Source: Bradyrhizobium sp. Ec3.3
GTDB lineage: Bacteria > Pseudomonadota > Alphaproteobacteria > Rhizobiales > Xanthobacteraceae
Assembly: GCF_000472925.1 (NCBI RefSeq)
Contig: NZ_AXAS01000017.1
Location: 123,940-187,939 of the forward strand
Direction of reading: 5' to 3'
Length of the DNA stretch: 64,000 bases
The notes below the pieces were generated by a model that had not been told where the DNA came from, did no database searches, and saw only the letters and a program-made list of their open reading frames with translations. Each line of letters opens with the position of its first letter. Position 1 is the first letter of the stretch. Shown here piece after piece: positions 7,949 to 16,904 of this stretch. The position numbers were made by a program, and so were the translations under genes.

Positions 7949-8977
7949 TCACGTCATGCTCCTGATCCAGCGCGCCCACTCCGCAAGCTTGTCGCCCGGT
8001 GTTGACGACAGGGCTTGGCGCTCGACCCCTCGCGCGCGCACCTCGCGTGGCGTGACACCAAACTGCCGCTGAAAGGCGAGAGCAAAACTGCGATAGTGAT
8101 TGAATCCATGCGCTTCGGCGATCGCTTCGATCGATTGTCCCTTGTGCGCCGGATCACTCAACGCCGCACGGATCATCGACAGGCGCTTTTGCCGGATGTA
8201 GGCGGCAACGCCGCCCTGGGATTCGAAGAGATAGCCGAGGTTGCGCCGTGTCATGCCGAAGCGGGCGGCGATCGTCTCCGGATTGAGGTCGGGGGCGAGG
8301 ATATGGGCGTTGATGTAGGAGCCGATCCGCTCGGACATCGCCATCCGTACGCCGCTGGCCTGTTCCTCGCGAACCCTGCCGTTGAGGGCCGCGGCGGTCA
8401 ATTGCACGGTGGCGGGGAAAACCGCTTGAGCCTGGTCAAGCGACATCTCGGGCAAGCGTGCGTGAAGGCCTACGAGATGATCGCGGAGAAGCGCGGCCAG
8501 CGGGTCGCGCGATGACAATAGTTGCAGATTGTGTTCATCGGGCGCCTTGAGATGCGGGCCGAGCAGGCTGCGCGGCAGGAACAGAGTGAGCGTGTCGTTG
8601 TCGCCGCCACGCCTGTCCGATGGCTGCGCCATGTCGAAGATCAGGATGTCGCCAGCGCGGGCCATCGTTCCGCTGTCGCGCGGGCCGTTCCAGCCTTTGC
8701 GATAGAGCTGCACCATGAACAGGTCCATCCCGTCGCGTCCGATGCAGGCGCGGGAGCGGCTCCAGTCCTGGGAAGGCACCTGAAAATCGCTGAGGAGAAC
8801 GTTGCCGAGCTGCCAAAAGTTCGCGCGGACGTCGAAGGCCTGCGGATATTCCTTCTGCGCGCGCAGGTCGTAGTGCCGGCTCAGGTGCTCCTGCCAGAGG
8901 GTGAATGCCTGCTTTCCCGGGAGACCACGCGTGTCGAGGCCCGAATGGGGGATGCCGCTGTGTGGGTGCTCTGCCAT
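7949..8977 (-). CDS. AraC-family transcriptional regulator, paralogue 4
   Basis: A 342-residue copy beginning MAEHPHSGIPHSGLDTRGL. It shares the sensor core (DMAQPSDRRGGDND, LKAPDEHN) and the AraC DNA-binding domain (RFGMTRRNLGYLFE, GFNHYRSFALAFQRQFGVTP) with the other three. The C-terminal tail differs most (PGDKLAEWARWIRSMT). It is the first gene of a three-gene same-strand series (paralogues 4, 3, 2) and carries GGAA-tetrad box E 124 bp upstream. Confidence 0.9.
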   Translation of the reverse strand: MAEHPHSGIPHSGLDTRGLPGKQAFTLWQEHLSRHYDLRAQKEYPQAFDVRANFWQLGNVLLSDFQVPSQDWSRSRACIGRDGMDLFMVQLYRKGWNGPRDSGTMARAGDILIFDMAQPSDRRGGDNDTLTLFLPRSLLGPHLKAPDEHNLQLLSSRDPLAALLRDHLVGLHARLPEMSLDQAQAVFPATVQLTAAALNGRVREEQASGVRMAMSERIGSYINAHILAPDLNPETIAARFGMTRRNLGYLFESQGGVAAYIRQKRLSMIRAALSDPAHKGQSIEAIAEAHGFNHYRSFALAFQRQFGVTPREVRARGVERQALSSTPGDKLAEWARWIRSMT

Positions 8978-9100
8978 GTCTCGACGTTTTTCCGATCTGC
9001 CACGCGCGCAGTTGGTGCCCTTCCGACGTAACCAGGTTCGCGTGCGACAAACCTGCCGCTAGCACGATATGGGCCCAAACGAGCAGGCGACAGCAGAAAA

Positions 9101-9136
9101 GGAATTTTTGGGAAGAGCTGTCGGAAGTTTTGGGAA
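9101..9136 (-). promoter_or_regulatory. GGAA-tetrad box E, upstream of AraC paralogue 4
   Basis: GGAA starts at 9101, 9111, 9123 and 9133. The 10-12-10 spacing is exact although the spacer bases differ from boxes A-D, which argues that the tetrads and spacing, not just recent duplication, are conserved. It lies 124 bp upstream of the ATG at 8977. Confidence 0.6.
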
Positions 9137-9213
9137 ATGCGCGGTCGGGCCCACTTGACCATGTTCAGGGGCTCAGGCTCAAGACCGGCTGTTACCGGGG
9201 GCCGGAATCAGTA

Positions 9214-9238
9214 CGGCGCCCCAGGTCCTGGGGCGCCG
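9214..9238 (-). terminator. Hairpin after the ABC transporter operon
   Basis: A perfect 11-bp stem (CGGCGCCCCAG and its complement) closes a 3-base loop, 29 bp beyond the stop of the binding-protein gene. There is no clear U-run on the minus strand, so it may be a weak terminator or an RNA-stabilising end. Confidence 0.55.
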
Positions 9239-9266
9239 ATGTCTTCTGTTTCGTGCTCGCTGAAGT

Positions 9267-10586
9267 TTACGGCAGCTTCAGCGCGGTCTCCGCGTTGTAG
9301 GGCTTGAGCAACTCGTCGGCGGCTTTCTGAGCGGCGGCGAGCGCGTCCTTCGGCTGCTTCTTGGCGTTCAGGACCAGCATCACCTCGTCCTCGAGGGTCT
9401 TGCGGACCGGCACGGTCTTGTACGTCGCGAACCAAGGTTTTGCGACTTCGAGCTGGTCGACCGCGGTCTTCGCGTCCGGATTCTTGCCGAGGAAGTCGAG
9501 CATCTCCGGCGTCTTGTAGGCGGCCATGTTCGGGGCGAAATAGCCCGTGGCGCGGCTCCACCAGCCGCTCTTCTCCGGCGAGGTCATCCATTTGATCAGC
9601 GTCCAGGCTGCCTTCTGCTTGTCGGCCTCGAGGCCCGCCGGAATGATCAACGAGGCGCCTCCGATCGGCACGGCATTGCGGACGTTGCGCGGGATGAAGG
9701 CGACCTTGTAGGGGAATTTGGCGTTGTCGCGCACGTAGGTGAGCGAGCCCGTCGAGAGCATCATCATCGAGGCGTTGCCGGAGATGAAGGCGGTGCTCAC
9801 GGCCGGGCCGGGCGTTGCGCCCGGCGGATGCACCTTGTGCTTGGCGATGAGGTCGTTCCACCAGGAGAGCGCGCCGAGCATCGAGGGCGTGTCGTAATAG
9901 ACCTCGCCGCCGAACTCCTCGTTGTAGTAGCGCCCGCCATTGGACATGGTGAGCGTCTCCATCATCCAGCCGCAATAGTCGTAGGCGCAGGGAATCTCGA
10001 TGCCCCAGCGCGTGACCTTGTCGCCCTCGCGCTTGGTGAGCTTCTTGGCCCACTCGGTGACCTCGGCCCAGGTCTGCGGCGGCTTGTCCGGATCGAGGCC
10101 GGCTTCCTTGGCGTGCTCGGCGTTGATGTAGAGCAGCGGCGTCGAGTTGTGAAACGGCACGCCATAGACCGAGCGGTTGATCACGGCATTGCCGTGCAGC
10201 GCGGGGAAGAACTGGCCGAGAAATTGCGCCTTGGTGGTGCCGTCAGCTGCGATCAGGGAATCGAGATTGGTGAGCTCGTTCTCGATCTGCATGTCCAGGA
10301 GGAAGTTCGCCGACATGATCACGGCCGCCGGCGGCTTGCCGGCCTTGATCGCGGCGCGCGTCTTGATCAGCGTGTCGTCATAGGAACCGGTATAGACCGC
10401 GGTCGCCTTGACCTCGGGATGGGTCTCGTTGAATTCCTTGATCATTGTGCCCATGTCGCGGGCGAGCTTGCCGTCGACGGGGACGGGGAAGAACAGGTCG
10501 ATCTCGGTCGGGCCTTCGGCAAAGGCCGGAAAGGCGAGGGCGCCTGCGATGGTGAGGCCGAGCGCAAGCCGGCGGGAGAGCAGCAT
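9267..10586 (-). CDS. ABC transporter substrate-binding protein (UgpB-like)
   Basis: A 439-residue periplasmic binding protein with a clean signal peptide (1-23, ending AFAEG). The fold is that of extracellular solute-binding family 1, with the UgpB-like features TEIDLFFPVPVDGKLARD near the N-terminus and GVPFHNSTPLLYINAEH, followed by WGIEIPCAYDYCGWM. It is the last gene of an operon with two permeases and a metallophosphodiesterase. Glycerol-3-phosphate or a glycerophosphodiester is therefore the likely substrate. The operon contains no ATPase, so one must be supplied from elsewhere. The gap to the upstream permease gene is 10 bp. Confidence 0.88.
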   Translation of the reverse strand: MLLSRRLALGLTIAGALAFPAFAEGPTEIDLFFPVPVDGKLARDMGTMIKEFNETHPEVKATAVYTGSYDDTLIKTRAAIKAGKPPAAVIMSANFLLDMQIENELTNLDSLIAADGTTKAQFLGQFFPALHGNAVINRSVYGVPFHNSTPLLYINAEHAKEAGLDPDKPPQTWAEVTEWAKKLTKREGDKVTRWGIEIPCAYDYCGWMMETLTMSNGGRYYNEEFGGEVYYDTPSMLGALSWWNDLIAKHKVHPPGATPGPAVSTAFISGNASMMMLSTGSLTYVRDNAKFPYKVAFIPRNVRNAVPIGGASLIIPAGLEADKQKAAWTLIKWMTSPEKSGWWSRATGYFAPNMAAYKTPEMLDFLGKNPDAKTAVDQLEVAKPWFATYKTVPVRKTLEDEVMLVLNAKKQPKDALAAAQKAADELLKPYNAETALKLP

Positions 10587-10596
10587 CGAAAATCTC

Positions 10597-11454
10597 CTAT
10601 TTGATGCCTGAGGTGACGAAAGAGCTGATGAAGCGCTTCTGGAAGATCAGGAAGGTGACGAGCAGCGGCGCGATCACGATCAAGGTGCCGGCGGCGATCG
10701 TGCCCCAGGCCTGGGTGCCTTCCGCGGTCTTGGTGAAGACGGAGAGTCCCACGGTGAGCGGCCGCTTGTCCGGCGAGTTGATCACCATCAGCGGCCACAG
10801 GAAGTCGTTCCAATGGCTGGTGACGGAGACGATGGCAAACGCCGAGAAGCTCGGCAGGGACAGCGGCACGTAGATGTGGCGGATGCGGGCGAACACGCCG
10901 GCGCCGTCGATCAGGGCTGCGTCCTCCAGCTCGGTTGGAATGGCCTCGAAGGCCTGGCGCATCAGGAAGGTACCGAAAGCCGAGGCGAAAAACGGCATCA
11001 TCACGCCGGTCAGCGTGTCGTAGAGCCCGAGCTTTGCGACCAGCGTCAGGTTCGGCACGATCAGCAGCACCGGCACCAGCATGAGCTGGAGCAGGAAGAG
11101 ATAGAAGATCAGCGACTTTCCGGCAAAGGAGAGCCGCGCAAAGGCGAAGCCCGCCAGCGTCACCGTCACGAACTGCACCAGCAGGATGCCGGTGCAGATG
11201 ATCGTGGTGTTGAGGAAGTAGCGCGGGAAGTCGCCGATGTCCCAGGCGTCTTTGATATTGTCGAGCGTGGGTTTCAGGCTCGGCATCAGCTCGGCCATCG
11301 CGTTGATGCCGTCCGAGGGCGGTCGCAGCGTCGCCACTACCATCCAGAGGAACGGGATCAGCCAGACCAGCGCGAGCAGCACCACGAGGACGAAGCCGAG
11401 CTTCGGCGTGATCTCGTCGCGGGTCGCGAGCGGGGCGTCCTTGAACAGTTTCAT
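10597..11454 (-). CDS. ABC transporter permease, MalG/UgpE type
   Basis: A 285-residue inner-membrane protein with about six transmembrane segments. It carries the cytoplasmic EAA loop (ELEDAALIDGAGVFARIRHI) that docks the ATPase. The start codon overlaps the stop of the preceding permease gene by 4 bp, showing tight translational coupling. The C-terminus ends LIFQKRFISSFVTSGIK, typical of the MalG/UgpE side of these heterodimers. It acts with the 11451-12401 permease and the 9267-10586 binding protein. Confidence 0.88.
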   Translation of the reverse strand: MKLFKDAPLATRDEITPKLGFVLVVLLALVWLIPFLWMVVATLRPPSDGINAMAELMPSLKPTLDNIKDAWDIGDFPRYFLNTTIICTGILLVQFVTVTLAGFAFARLSFAGKSLIFYLFLLQLMLVPVLLIVPNLTLVAKLGLYDTLTGVMMPFFASAFGTFLMRQAFEAIPTELEDAALIDGAGVFARIRHIYVPLSLPSFSAFAIVSVTSHWNDFLWPLMVINSPDKRPLTVGLSVFTKTAEGTQAWGTIAAGTLIVIAPLLVTFLIFQKRFISSFVTSGIK

Positions 11455-12401
11455 GGCCCGCCCTCGCGGTTGGCAAGCGTACGGAAGGACAGCGCGGTCA
11501 GTCCCATCAGCACGCCGAGCGAGAGCAGTGTCGCCGCCGACGCCTTGCCGACATCGTAATGCTCGACCGCCTGCTCGTAGATGTAGAACAGCACGAGATT
11601 GGTTGCGTTCGACGGCCCGCCCTGGGTCAAGACGAAGACGTGGTCGACCTGTGTCACCGCGTTGAGGCCGGCGATCACGGTGACGAACAGAAAGGTGGGC
11701 TTAAGCTCCGGCAGGATGATGTAACGCAGGCGCTGCCACGGGCCGGCGCCGTCGAGATAGGAGGCTTCCATCGCGTCCTCCGGCACGGCCTGGAGGCCGG
11801 CGAGGAAGAACAGCATGTAGTAGCCGGCGTTCTTCCAGATCGTGATCACCATGATCGCGACGAGTGCGATGTCGGGATCGCCGAGCCAGTTGGGCAGTAC
11901 CGGAAGCAGGCGGCCGATATAGTGGTCGAGCAGCCCGACGTTGGGCAGGAAGATGAACAGGAACAGCGCCGATGCCGCGACCATCGGGATCAGCACCGGC
12001 AGGAACAGCGCGGCGCGCAGCGCGCTGGTCACCGCATTGGTGCGCGACAGCGCCAGCGCAAAGAGGAAGGCGAGCGCCATGCTCGGCACCACGGTGCCGA
12101 CTGCGTAGAGGAGATTGTTGATAACAGCGCCTGTGAACGCGGGGTCGGCGAGCACGGCCACCAGATTGTCCAGCCCGACGAAGCGGCTTGGCGCCCGCGG
12201 CGTGGCGCGCTGGTAGAGCGCATCGACGATCACCCGTCCCACCGCGCCATAGGTGAAGGCCGCGAGGAAGATGAGCGACGGCAACAGCAGGAGGTAAGCC
12301 GGAAGCGAGGCTTTGAAGCCGGCGATAAACCTTTGGAGGACGTTGAGGCGCGGTGGCCCTGATCTGGTGACGGCGAGAGGTGCTGGTTCGGCCAGGCTCA
12401 T
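11451..12401 (-). CDS. ABC transporter permease, MalF/UgpA type
   Basis: A permease of about 316 residues with six or so transmembrane segments and an EAA loop (AMEASYLDGAGPWQRLRYI). The ATG at 12401 is preferred: it follows the stop of the phosphodiesterase gene by one base, whereas an upstream start would overlap that gene by 26 bp. The N-terminus (LPAYLLLLPSLIFLAAF) is the usual first membrane helix of the UgpA/MalF side. Second gene of the operon. Confidence 0.87.
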   Translation of the reverse strand: MSLAEPAPLAVTRSGPPRLNVLQRFIAGFKASLPAYLLLLPSLIFLAAFTYGAVGRVIVDALYQRATPRAPSRFVGLDNLVAVLADPAFTGAVINNLLYAVGTVVPSMALAFLFALALSRTNAVTSALRAALFLPVLIPMVAASALFLFIFLPNVGLLDHYIGRLLPVLPNWLGDPDIALVAIMVITIWKNAGYYMLFFLAGLQAVPEDAMEASYLDGAGPWQRLRYIILPELKPTFLFVTVIAGLNAVTQVDHVFVLTQGGPSNATNLVLFYIYEQAVEHYDVGKASAATLLSLGVLMGLTALSFRTLANREGGP

Positions 12402-12402
12402 C

Positions 12403-13251
12403 TCACCGCGCCGGAAAGTTGAGCGCATAGTCGCGATCGTCCATTCCCTCTGGTGGGGAGAAGGGGAAGCGCAGGCTGGTGTCGAGGAAGTCGTGGCTGT
12501 GCACGACCAGGTTCTCCTGGTCGATCAGCGCCACGCCATAGGCCGGCGGCTCGTGGCTTGCCAGATGGGGAGCGTTCGCATCGAGCTCGAACCAGACCTG
12601 GTGATTGGTGCCGCGCAGGGTGGAGAAGGGGATCTTGCCGTAGCTGCCCGAGATCGGCCGGTGCACATGGCCGAAGAACAGGTGGCGGATGCGGGAACGA
12701 TAGGGCGCGATCACATCGGCAAATTCAGCGCTCTGCTTCAGCGCGATCTCATCCATCGCGTGAACGCCGACCGGGAAGGGCGGATGATGCATGAAAAAAA
12801 CGAACGGCACATCAGTCGGCGCCTTGGCGAGCGTCTCCTCCAGCCAGCCGAGGCGCTTTGCGCACATCTCGCCGGCGTCGCTGGTCTCGTCGAGCGTGTC
12901 GAGGAAGACGAACAGTCCGTGATCCGTGGTCCGCGTGCCCTGCACGAAACCGTTGGCATCGCGCGGCGCGGCCTTGAGCCCGTCGAGGCAGGCGACGCGC
13001 CGGTCATGATTGCCGACCATGGCGACGTGGGGAATCCTGAGCGGGGCCATCGCAGCTGCGAAATCCGCATAAGCCGCGGCGTCACCCCAATGGGTGAGAT
13101 CGCCGGTCACGACCGCGAAGGCGGCGTCGGAATGGTGCTTGTTGATGTCAGCGATGGCGGCGTCGAGGCGGGCACGCGGATCGAGGCCATAGAGTTTCAG
13201 GCCCGGGCCCGCAAGATGCGTGTCGGTGAGGTGGATGAATTTGAAAGGCAT
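12403..13251 (-). CDS. Metallophosphodiesterase, GpdQ-like
   Basis: A 282-residue calcineurin-like phosphoesterase. The metal-binding blocks appear in order: DTHL near residue 10, GDLTHWGD near 51, GNHD near 81, HHPP near 158 and GHVH near 196. This pattern is that of the cyclic-nucleotide/glycerophosphodiesterase class III family (GpdQ, CpdA). No signal peptide is present, so it is cytoplasmic. It is the first gene of the transporter operon. Hydrolysis of imported glycerophosphodiesters to glycerol-3-phosphate would fit a UgpB-like transporter. The substrate is inferred, not shown. Confidence 0.85.
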   Translation of the reverse strand: MPFKFIHLTDTHLAGPGLKLYGLDPRARLDAAIADINKHHSDAAFAVVTGDLTHWGDAAAYADFAAAMAPLRIPHVAMVGNHDRRVACLDGLKAAPRDANGFVQGTRTTDHGLFVFLDTLDETSDAGEMCAKRLGWLEETLAKAPTDVPFVFFMHHPPFPVGVHAMDEIALKQSAEFADVIAPYRSRIRHLFFGHVHRPISGSYGKIPFSTLRGTNHQVWFELDANAPHLASHEPPAYGVALIDQENLVVHSHDFLDTSLRFPFSPPEGMDDRDYALNFPAR

Positions 13252-13454
13252 GGCGCGTGTGTCAGGTCTCTGGGAGGACGGTCGCCTCCGGCAAGACGGC
13301 CCGCCAGCCGGTTAGAGTGCGAGTGTTTCAGTTTGATGACAGTGGTTGCCGACGTCGCAAATTGTTGGGCAGAACGGCAGACCGGGTCAACCGGGTCGTC
13401 TCGCGGTGCGGTAGGGAGTGGATCGCGCGAAGCGTAGCAGCGAGCGCCCGCCGC

Positions 13455-14933
13455 TCACGTCCCGCAGAACGTCCGCAGCACGCGCTGGTCCGGCAACGGC
13501 GGGTCCTGGTAGGCGGCGTACTCCGGCTGATCGTCGTAGGGCTTGGCCAGCACCTTCACCAACTCTTCGAACGGCGCGTAGTCGTCGTTGTCAACGGCGG
13601 CGCGGATCACCGCTTCGACGCGGTGATTGCGCGGGATGAAGGCGGGGTTGACGGCGTGCATGGCGGCCTGCCGCTCGGATGCGGACTGCGGCTCTGCGGC
13701 GATACGCTCGCGCCAGCGCTTGGCCCATTCGTCGAAGGCGGCCGGGTCGATGAACTGCGCGCGGACGTGCTCGTCGGCGGCCGCATCGCGCGCGGCATCG
13801 CCCAGCTTGCGGAAGGTGAGGGTGAAGTCGGCGGCGTTCTTCGCCATCGCGTCCAGCAGGTCCTGGATCAGCGCCTCGTCGCCGTCACGCTCGGTGAACA
13901 GGCCGACCTTCATGCGCAGGCCCGCCTGATAGGCTCTGGTGAAGGCGTCCGGGAACGCGCCAAGAATTTCCTGCGCCTGTTCGATCGCCTTCTCCTGGTC
14001 ATCGGAGAACAGCGGCAAGAGGCATTCGGCGAGCCGCGTCAGGTTCCATAAGCCGATGCGCGGCTGGTTGGCATAGGCGTAGCGGCCCATCTCGTCGATC
14101 GACGAGAACACCTGCGCGGGATCGTAGGAGTCCATGAAGGCGCAGGGGCCATAATCGATCGTCTCGCCCGAGATCGAGGTGTTGTCGGTGTTCATCACGC
14201 CGTGGATGAAGCCGACCAGCAGCCAGCGCGCGACGAGATCGGCCTGGCGTGCGACAACGCCCGCGAGCAGCGCGTGATAGGGGCGCTCGGCCCCCGACAG
14301 CTCGGGATAGTGGCGGGCGATGACGTGATCGGCGAGGCGGCGGATCGCGTCGGTGTCGCGGCGCACGGCAAAATACTGGAAGGTGCCGACGCGGATGTGG
14401 CTCGCGGCCACGCGGGTTAGGACTGCGCCGGGCAACGCGGTCTCGCGGATCACATGCTCGCCGGTGACGACGGCGGCGAGCGAGCGCGTGGTCGGGATGC
14501 CGAGTGCGTACATCGCTTCGCTCACGACGTACTCGCGCAGCACCGGACCGAGCGCGGCGCGGCCGTCGCCGCGGCGAGAGAATGGGGTGGGGCCCGACCC
14601 CTTGAGCTGGATGTCGCGGCGGACGCCGTCCTTGTCGATGACCTCGCCGAGCAGGATCGCCCTTCCGTCACCGAGTTGGGGCACGAACTGCCCGAACTGG
14701 TGCCCGGCATAGGCCATGGCGATGGGGTCCGCGCCGGCAGGAACCGTTTTGCCGGCCAGGATCTCCGCCCCCTCCGGTGTCTCGAGGAGGTCCGGATCCA
14801 GCCCGAGATGGACGGCAAGCGGCCGGTTCAGCTTGATCAGCCGGGGCGCAGCGACCGGGGTCGGCGCCACGCGGGCGAAGAAGGTGTCCGGCAGCGCCGA
14901 ATAGGAGTTCTGGAACGGGAAATGGACGGTCAT
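13455..14933 (-). CDS. selO: Protein adenylyltransferase SelO (YdiU/UPF0061)
   Basis: A 492-residue pseudokinase-fold enzyme that transfers AMP to Ser/Thr/Tyr of target proteins. Visible family features are YAGHQFGQFVPQLGDGRA (nucleotide-binding glycine-rich region), QLKGSGPTPFSRRGDGRAAL, the catalytic region HGVMNTDNTSISGETIDYGP with the metal-binding Asn and Asp, and a C-terminal RTFCGT. That C-terminal Cys is the position of selenocysteine in vertebrate SelO. Length and order match the bacterial family. It stands alone between the transporter operon and aspS and is divergent from the latter. Confidence 0.95.
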   Translation of the reverse strand: MTVHFPFQNSYSALPDTFFARVAPTPVAAPRLIKLNRPLAVHLGLDPDLLETPEGAEILAGKTVPAGADPIAMAYAGHQFGQFVPQLGDGRAILLGEVIDKDGVRRDIQLKGSGPTPFSRRGDGRAALGPVLREYVVSEAMYALGIPTTRSLAAVVTGEHVIRETALPGAVLTRVAASHIRVGTFQYFAVRRDTDAIRRLADHVIARHYPELSGAERPYHALLAGVVARQADLVARWLLVGFIHGVMNTDNTSISGETIDYGPCAFMDSYDPAQVFSSIDEMGRYAYANQPRIGLWNLTRLAECLLPLFSDDQEKAIEQAQEILGAFPDAFTRAYQAGLRMKVGLFTERDGDEALIQDLLDAMAKNAADFTLTFRKLGDAARDAAADEHVRAQFIDPAAFDEWAKRWRERIAAEPQSASERQAAMHAVNPAFIPRNHRVEAVIRAAVDNDDYAPFEELVKVLAKPYDDQPEYAAYQDPPLPDQRVLRTFCGT

Positions 14934-15128
14934 GGCGGTAAATGTAGGGCTGGAACGCCCATCAGCAAAGGCTCAGGCCCAGCTTGAGCAAAAATGGACG
15001 GTTCGGGCCCAAAACAGGCCGTTCCCTTGGTTGCCGCACCCGGCCTCGTCGGGTAAACCCACCCGCAACTTCGGACCGGCCTTTTGGGTCGTCCGATTCG
15101 ATCCTCCGACATCATTTTTGGGACTACC

Positions 15129-16901
15129 ATGCATCGCTACCGGTCACATACATGCGGCGCGCTCCGCGAGAGCCACATCGGCGAGACGGTCCGCCTTTCC
15201 GGCTGGGTCCATCGCGTCCGCGACCATGGCGGCGTGCTGTTCATCGACCTGCGCGACCATTACGGCCTCACCCAGTGCGTGGTGGACCCGGACTCGCCGG
15301 CGTTCTCGCTGGCCGAGAAGCTGCGCTCGGAATATGTCGTGCGGATGGACGGCAAGGCCCGCCGCCGCCCGGAAGGGACCGACAATGACGATCTGCCGAC
15401 CGGCAAGGTCGAGGTCTACGTCAGCGAGATCGAGGTGCTGGGACCGGCCGGCGACCTGCCGCTGCCGGTGTTCGGCGACCAGGAATACCCTGAAGACATC
15501 CGCCTGAAGTACCGCTTCCTCGACCTGCGTCGCGAGAAGCTGCACCAGAACATCATGACGCGTGTCGCGATCATCGATTCCATGCGCCAGCGCATGAAGG
15601 CGCAGGGCTTCTTCGAGTTCAACACGCCGATCCTGACCGCGTCCTCGCCGGAAGGCGCGCGCGACTTCCTGGTGCCCTCGCGCATCCATCCCGGCAAGTT
15701 CTACGCGCTGCCGCAGGCGCCGCAGCAGTACAAGCAGCTGCTGATGATGTCGGGCTTCGACCGCTACTTCCAGATCGCGCCCTGTTTCCGCGACGAGGAC
15801 CCGCGCGCCGACCGTCTGCCCGGCGAGTTCTACCAGCTCGACGTCGAGATGAGCTTCGTCACGCAGGACGACGTCTTCGCGGCGATGGAGCCGGTGATCA
15901 CTGGCGTGTTCGAGGAATTCGCCAAAGGCAAGCCGGTGACCAAGGGCTGGCGGCGGATTCCGTTCGCGGAAGCTCTTCGCAAATACGGCAGCGACAAGCC
16001 GGACCTGCGCAACCCCATCGAGATGCAGGACGTCTCCGAGCACTTCCGCGGCTCCGGCTTCAAGGTGTTCGCGCGCATGCTCGAAGACCCCAAGAACCAG
16101 GTCTGGGCGATCCCGGCCCCGGGCGGCGGTAGCCGCGCCTTCTGCGACCGCATGAATTCGTGGGCGCAAGGCGAGGGCCAACCCGGCCTCGGCTACATCA
16201 TGTGGCGCGAAGGCGGCGAGGGCGCAGGTCCGCTCGCGAACAACATCGGGCCGGAACGCACGGCTGCGATCCGCACGCAACTCGGCGTGAAGGAGGGCGA
16301 TGCCGCCTTCTTCGTCGCCGGTGATCCCGACAAGTTCTGGAAGTTCTCAGGCCTTGCCCGCAACAAGGTCGGCGAGGAGTTGAACCTCACTGACAAGGAG
16401 CGGTTCGAGCTCGCCTGGATCGTCGACTTCCCGATGTACGAGTACAACGAGGACGACAAGAAGGTCGACTTCTCGCACAACCCGTTCTCGATGCCGCAGG
16501 GTGGTCTGGAGGCGCTGAAGGGCCAGGATCCGCTGACCATCAAGGCGTTCCAGTACGACATCACCTGCAACGGCTACGAGATCGCCTCGGGCGGCATCCG
16601 CAACCACGTGCCGGAAGCGATGGTGAAGGCATTCGAGATCGCAGGCTATGGCGAGCAGGAAGTGGTCGAGCGTTTCGGCGGCATGTACCGCGCCTTCCAG
16701 TACGGCGCGCCGCCGCATGGCGGCATGGCGGCGGGCGTCGACCGCATCGTCATGCTGCTCTGCGGTACCACGAACCTGCGCGAGATCTCGCTGTTCCCGA
16801 TGAACCAGCAGGCCATGGACCTCCTGATGGGCGCGCCGTCGGAAGCCACGACCAAGCAGCTTCGCGAGCTCCACGTCCGGGTGAACCTGCCGCAGAAGTG
16901 A
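15129..16901 (+). CDS. aspS: Aspartyl-tRNA synthetase (probably non-discriminating)
   Basis: A class II synthetase of 590 residues. The ATG at 15129 starts MHRYRSHTCGALRE, the usual bacterial AspRS start; an upstream in-frame codon would add 15 residues. An OB-fold anticodon domain comes first (SGWVHRVRDHGGVLFIDLRD), then motif 2 (FRDEDPRADRLPGEFYQLD), the bacterial GAD insertion, and motif 3 (GVDRIVMLLCG). Alphaproteobacteria generally use a relaxed AspRS with GatCAB for Asn-tRNA formation; that assignment is from family knowledge. The gene stands alone, divergent from selO. Confidence 0.96.
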   Translation: MHRYRSHTCGALRESHIGETVRLSGWVHRVRDHGGVLFIDLRDHYGLTQCVVDPDSPAFSLAEKLRSEYVVRMDGKARRRPEGTDNDDLPTGKVEVYVSEIEVLGPAGDLPLPVFGDQEYPEDIRLKYRFLDLRREKLHQNIMTRVAIIDSMRQRMKAQGFFEFNTPILTASSPEGARDFLVPSRIHPGKFYALPQAPQQYKQLLMMSGFDRYFQIAPCFRDEDPRADRLPGEFYQLDVEMSFVTQDDVFAAMEPVITGVFEEFAKGKPVTKGWRRIPFAEALRKYGSDKPDLRNPIEMQDVSEHFRGSGFKVFARMLEDPKNQVWAIPAPGGGSRAFCDRMNSWAQGEGQPGLGYIMWREGGEGAGPLANNIGPERTAAIRTQLGVKEGDAAFFVAGDPDKFWKFSGLARNKVGEELNLTDKERFELAWIVDFPMYEYNEDDKKVDFSHNPFSMPQGGLEALKGQDPLTIKAFQYDITCNGYEIASGGIRNHVPEAMVKAFEIAGYGEQEVVERFGGMYRAFQYGAPPHGGMAAGVDRIVMLLCGTTNLREISLFPMNQQAMDLLMGAPSEATTKQLRELHVRVNLPQK

Positions 16902-16904
16902 TTT

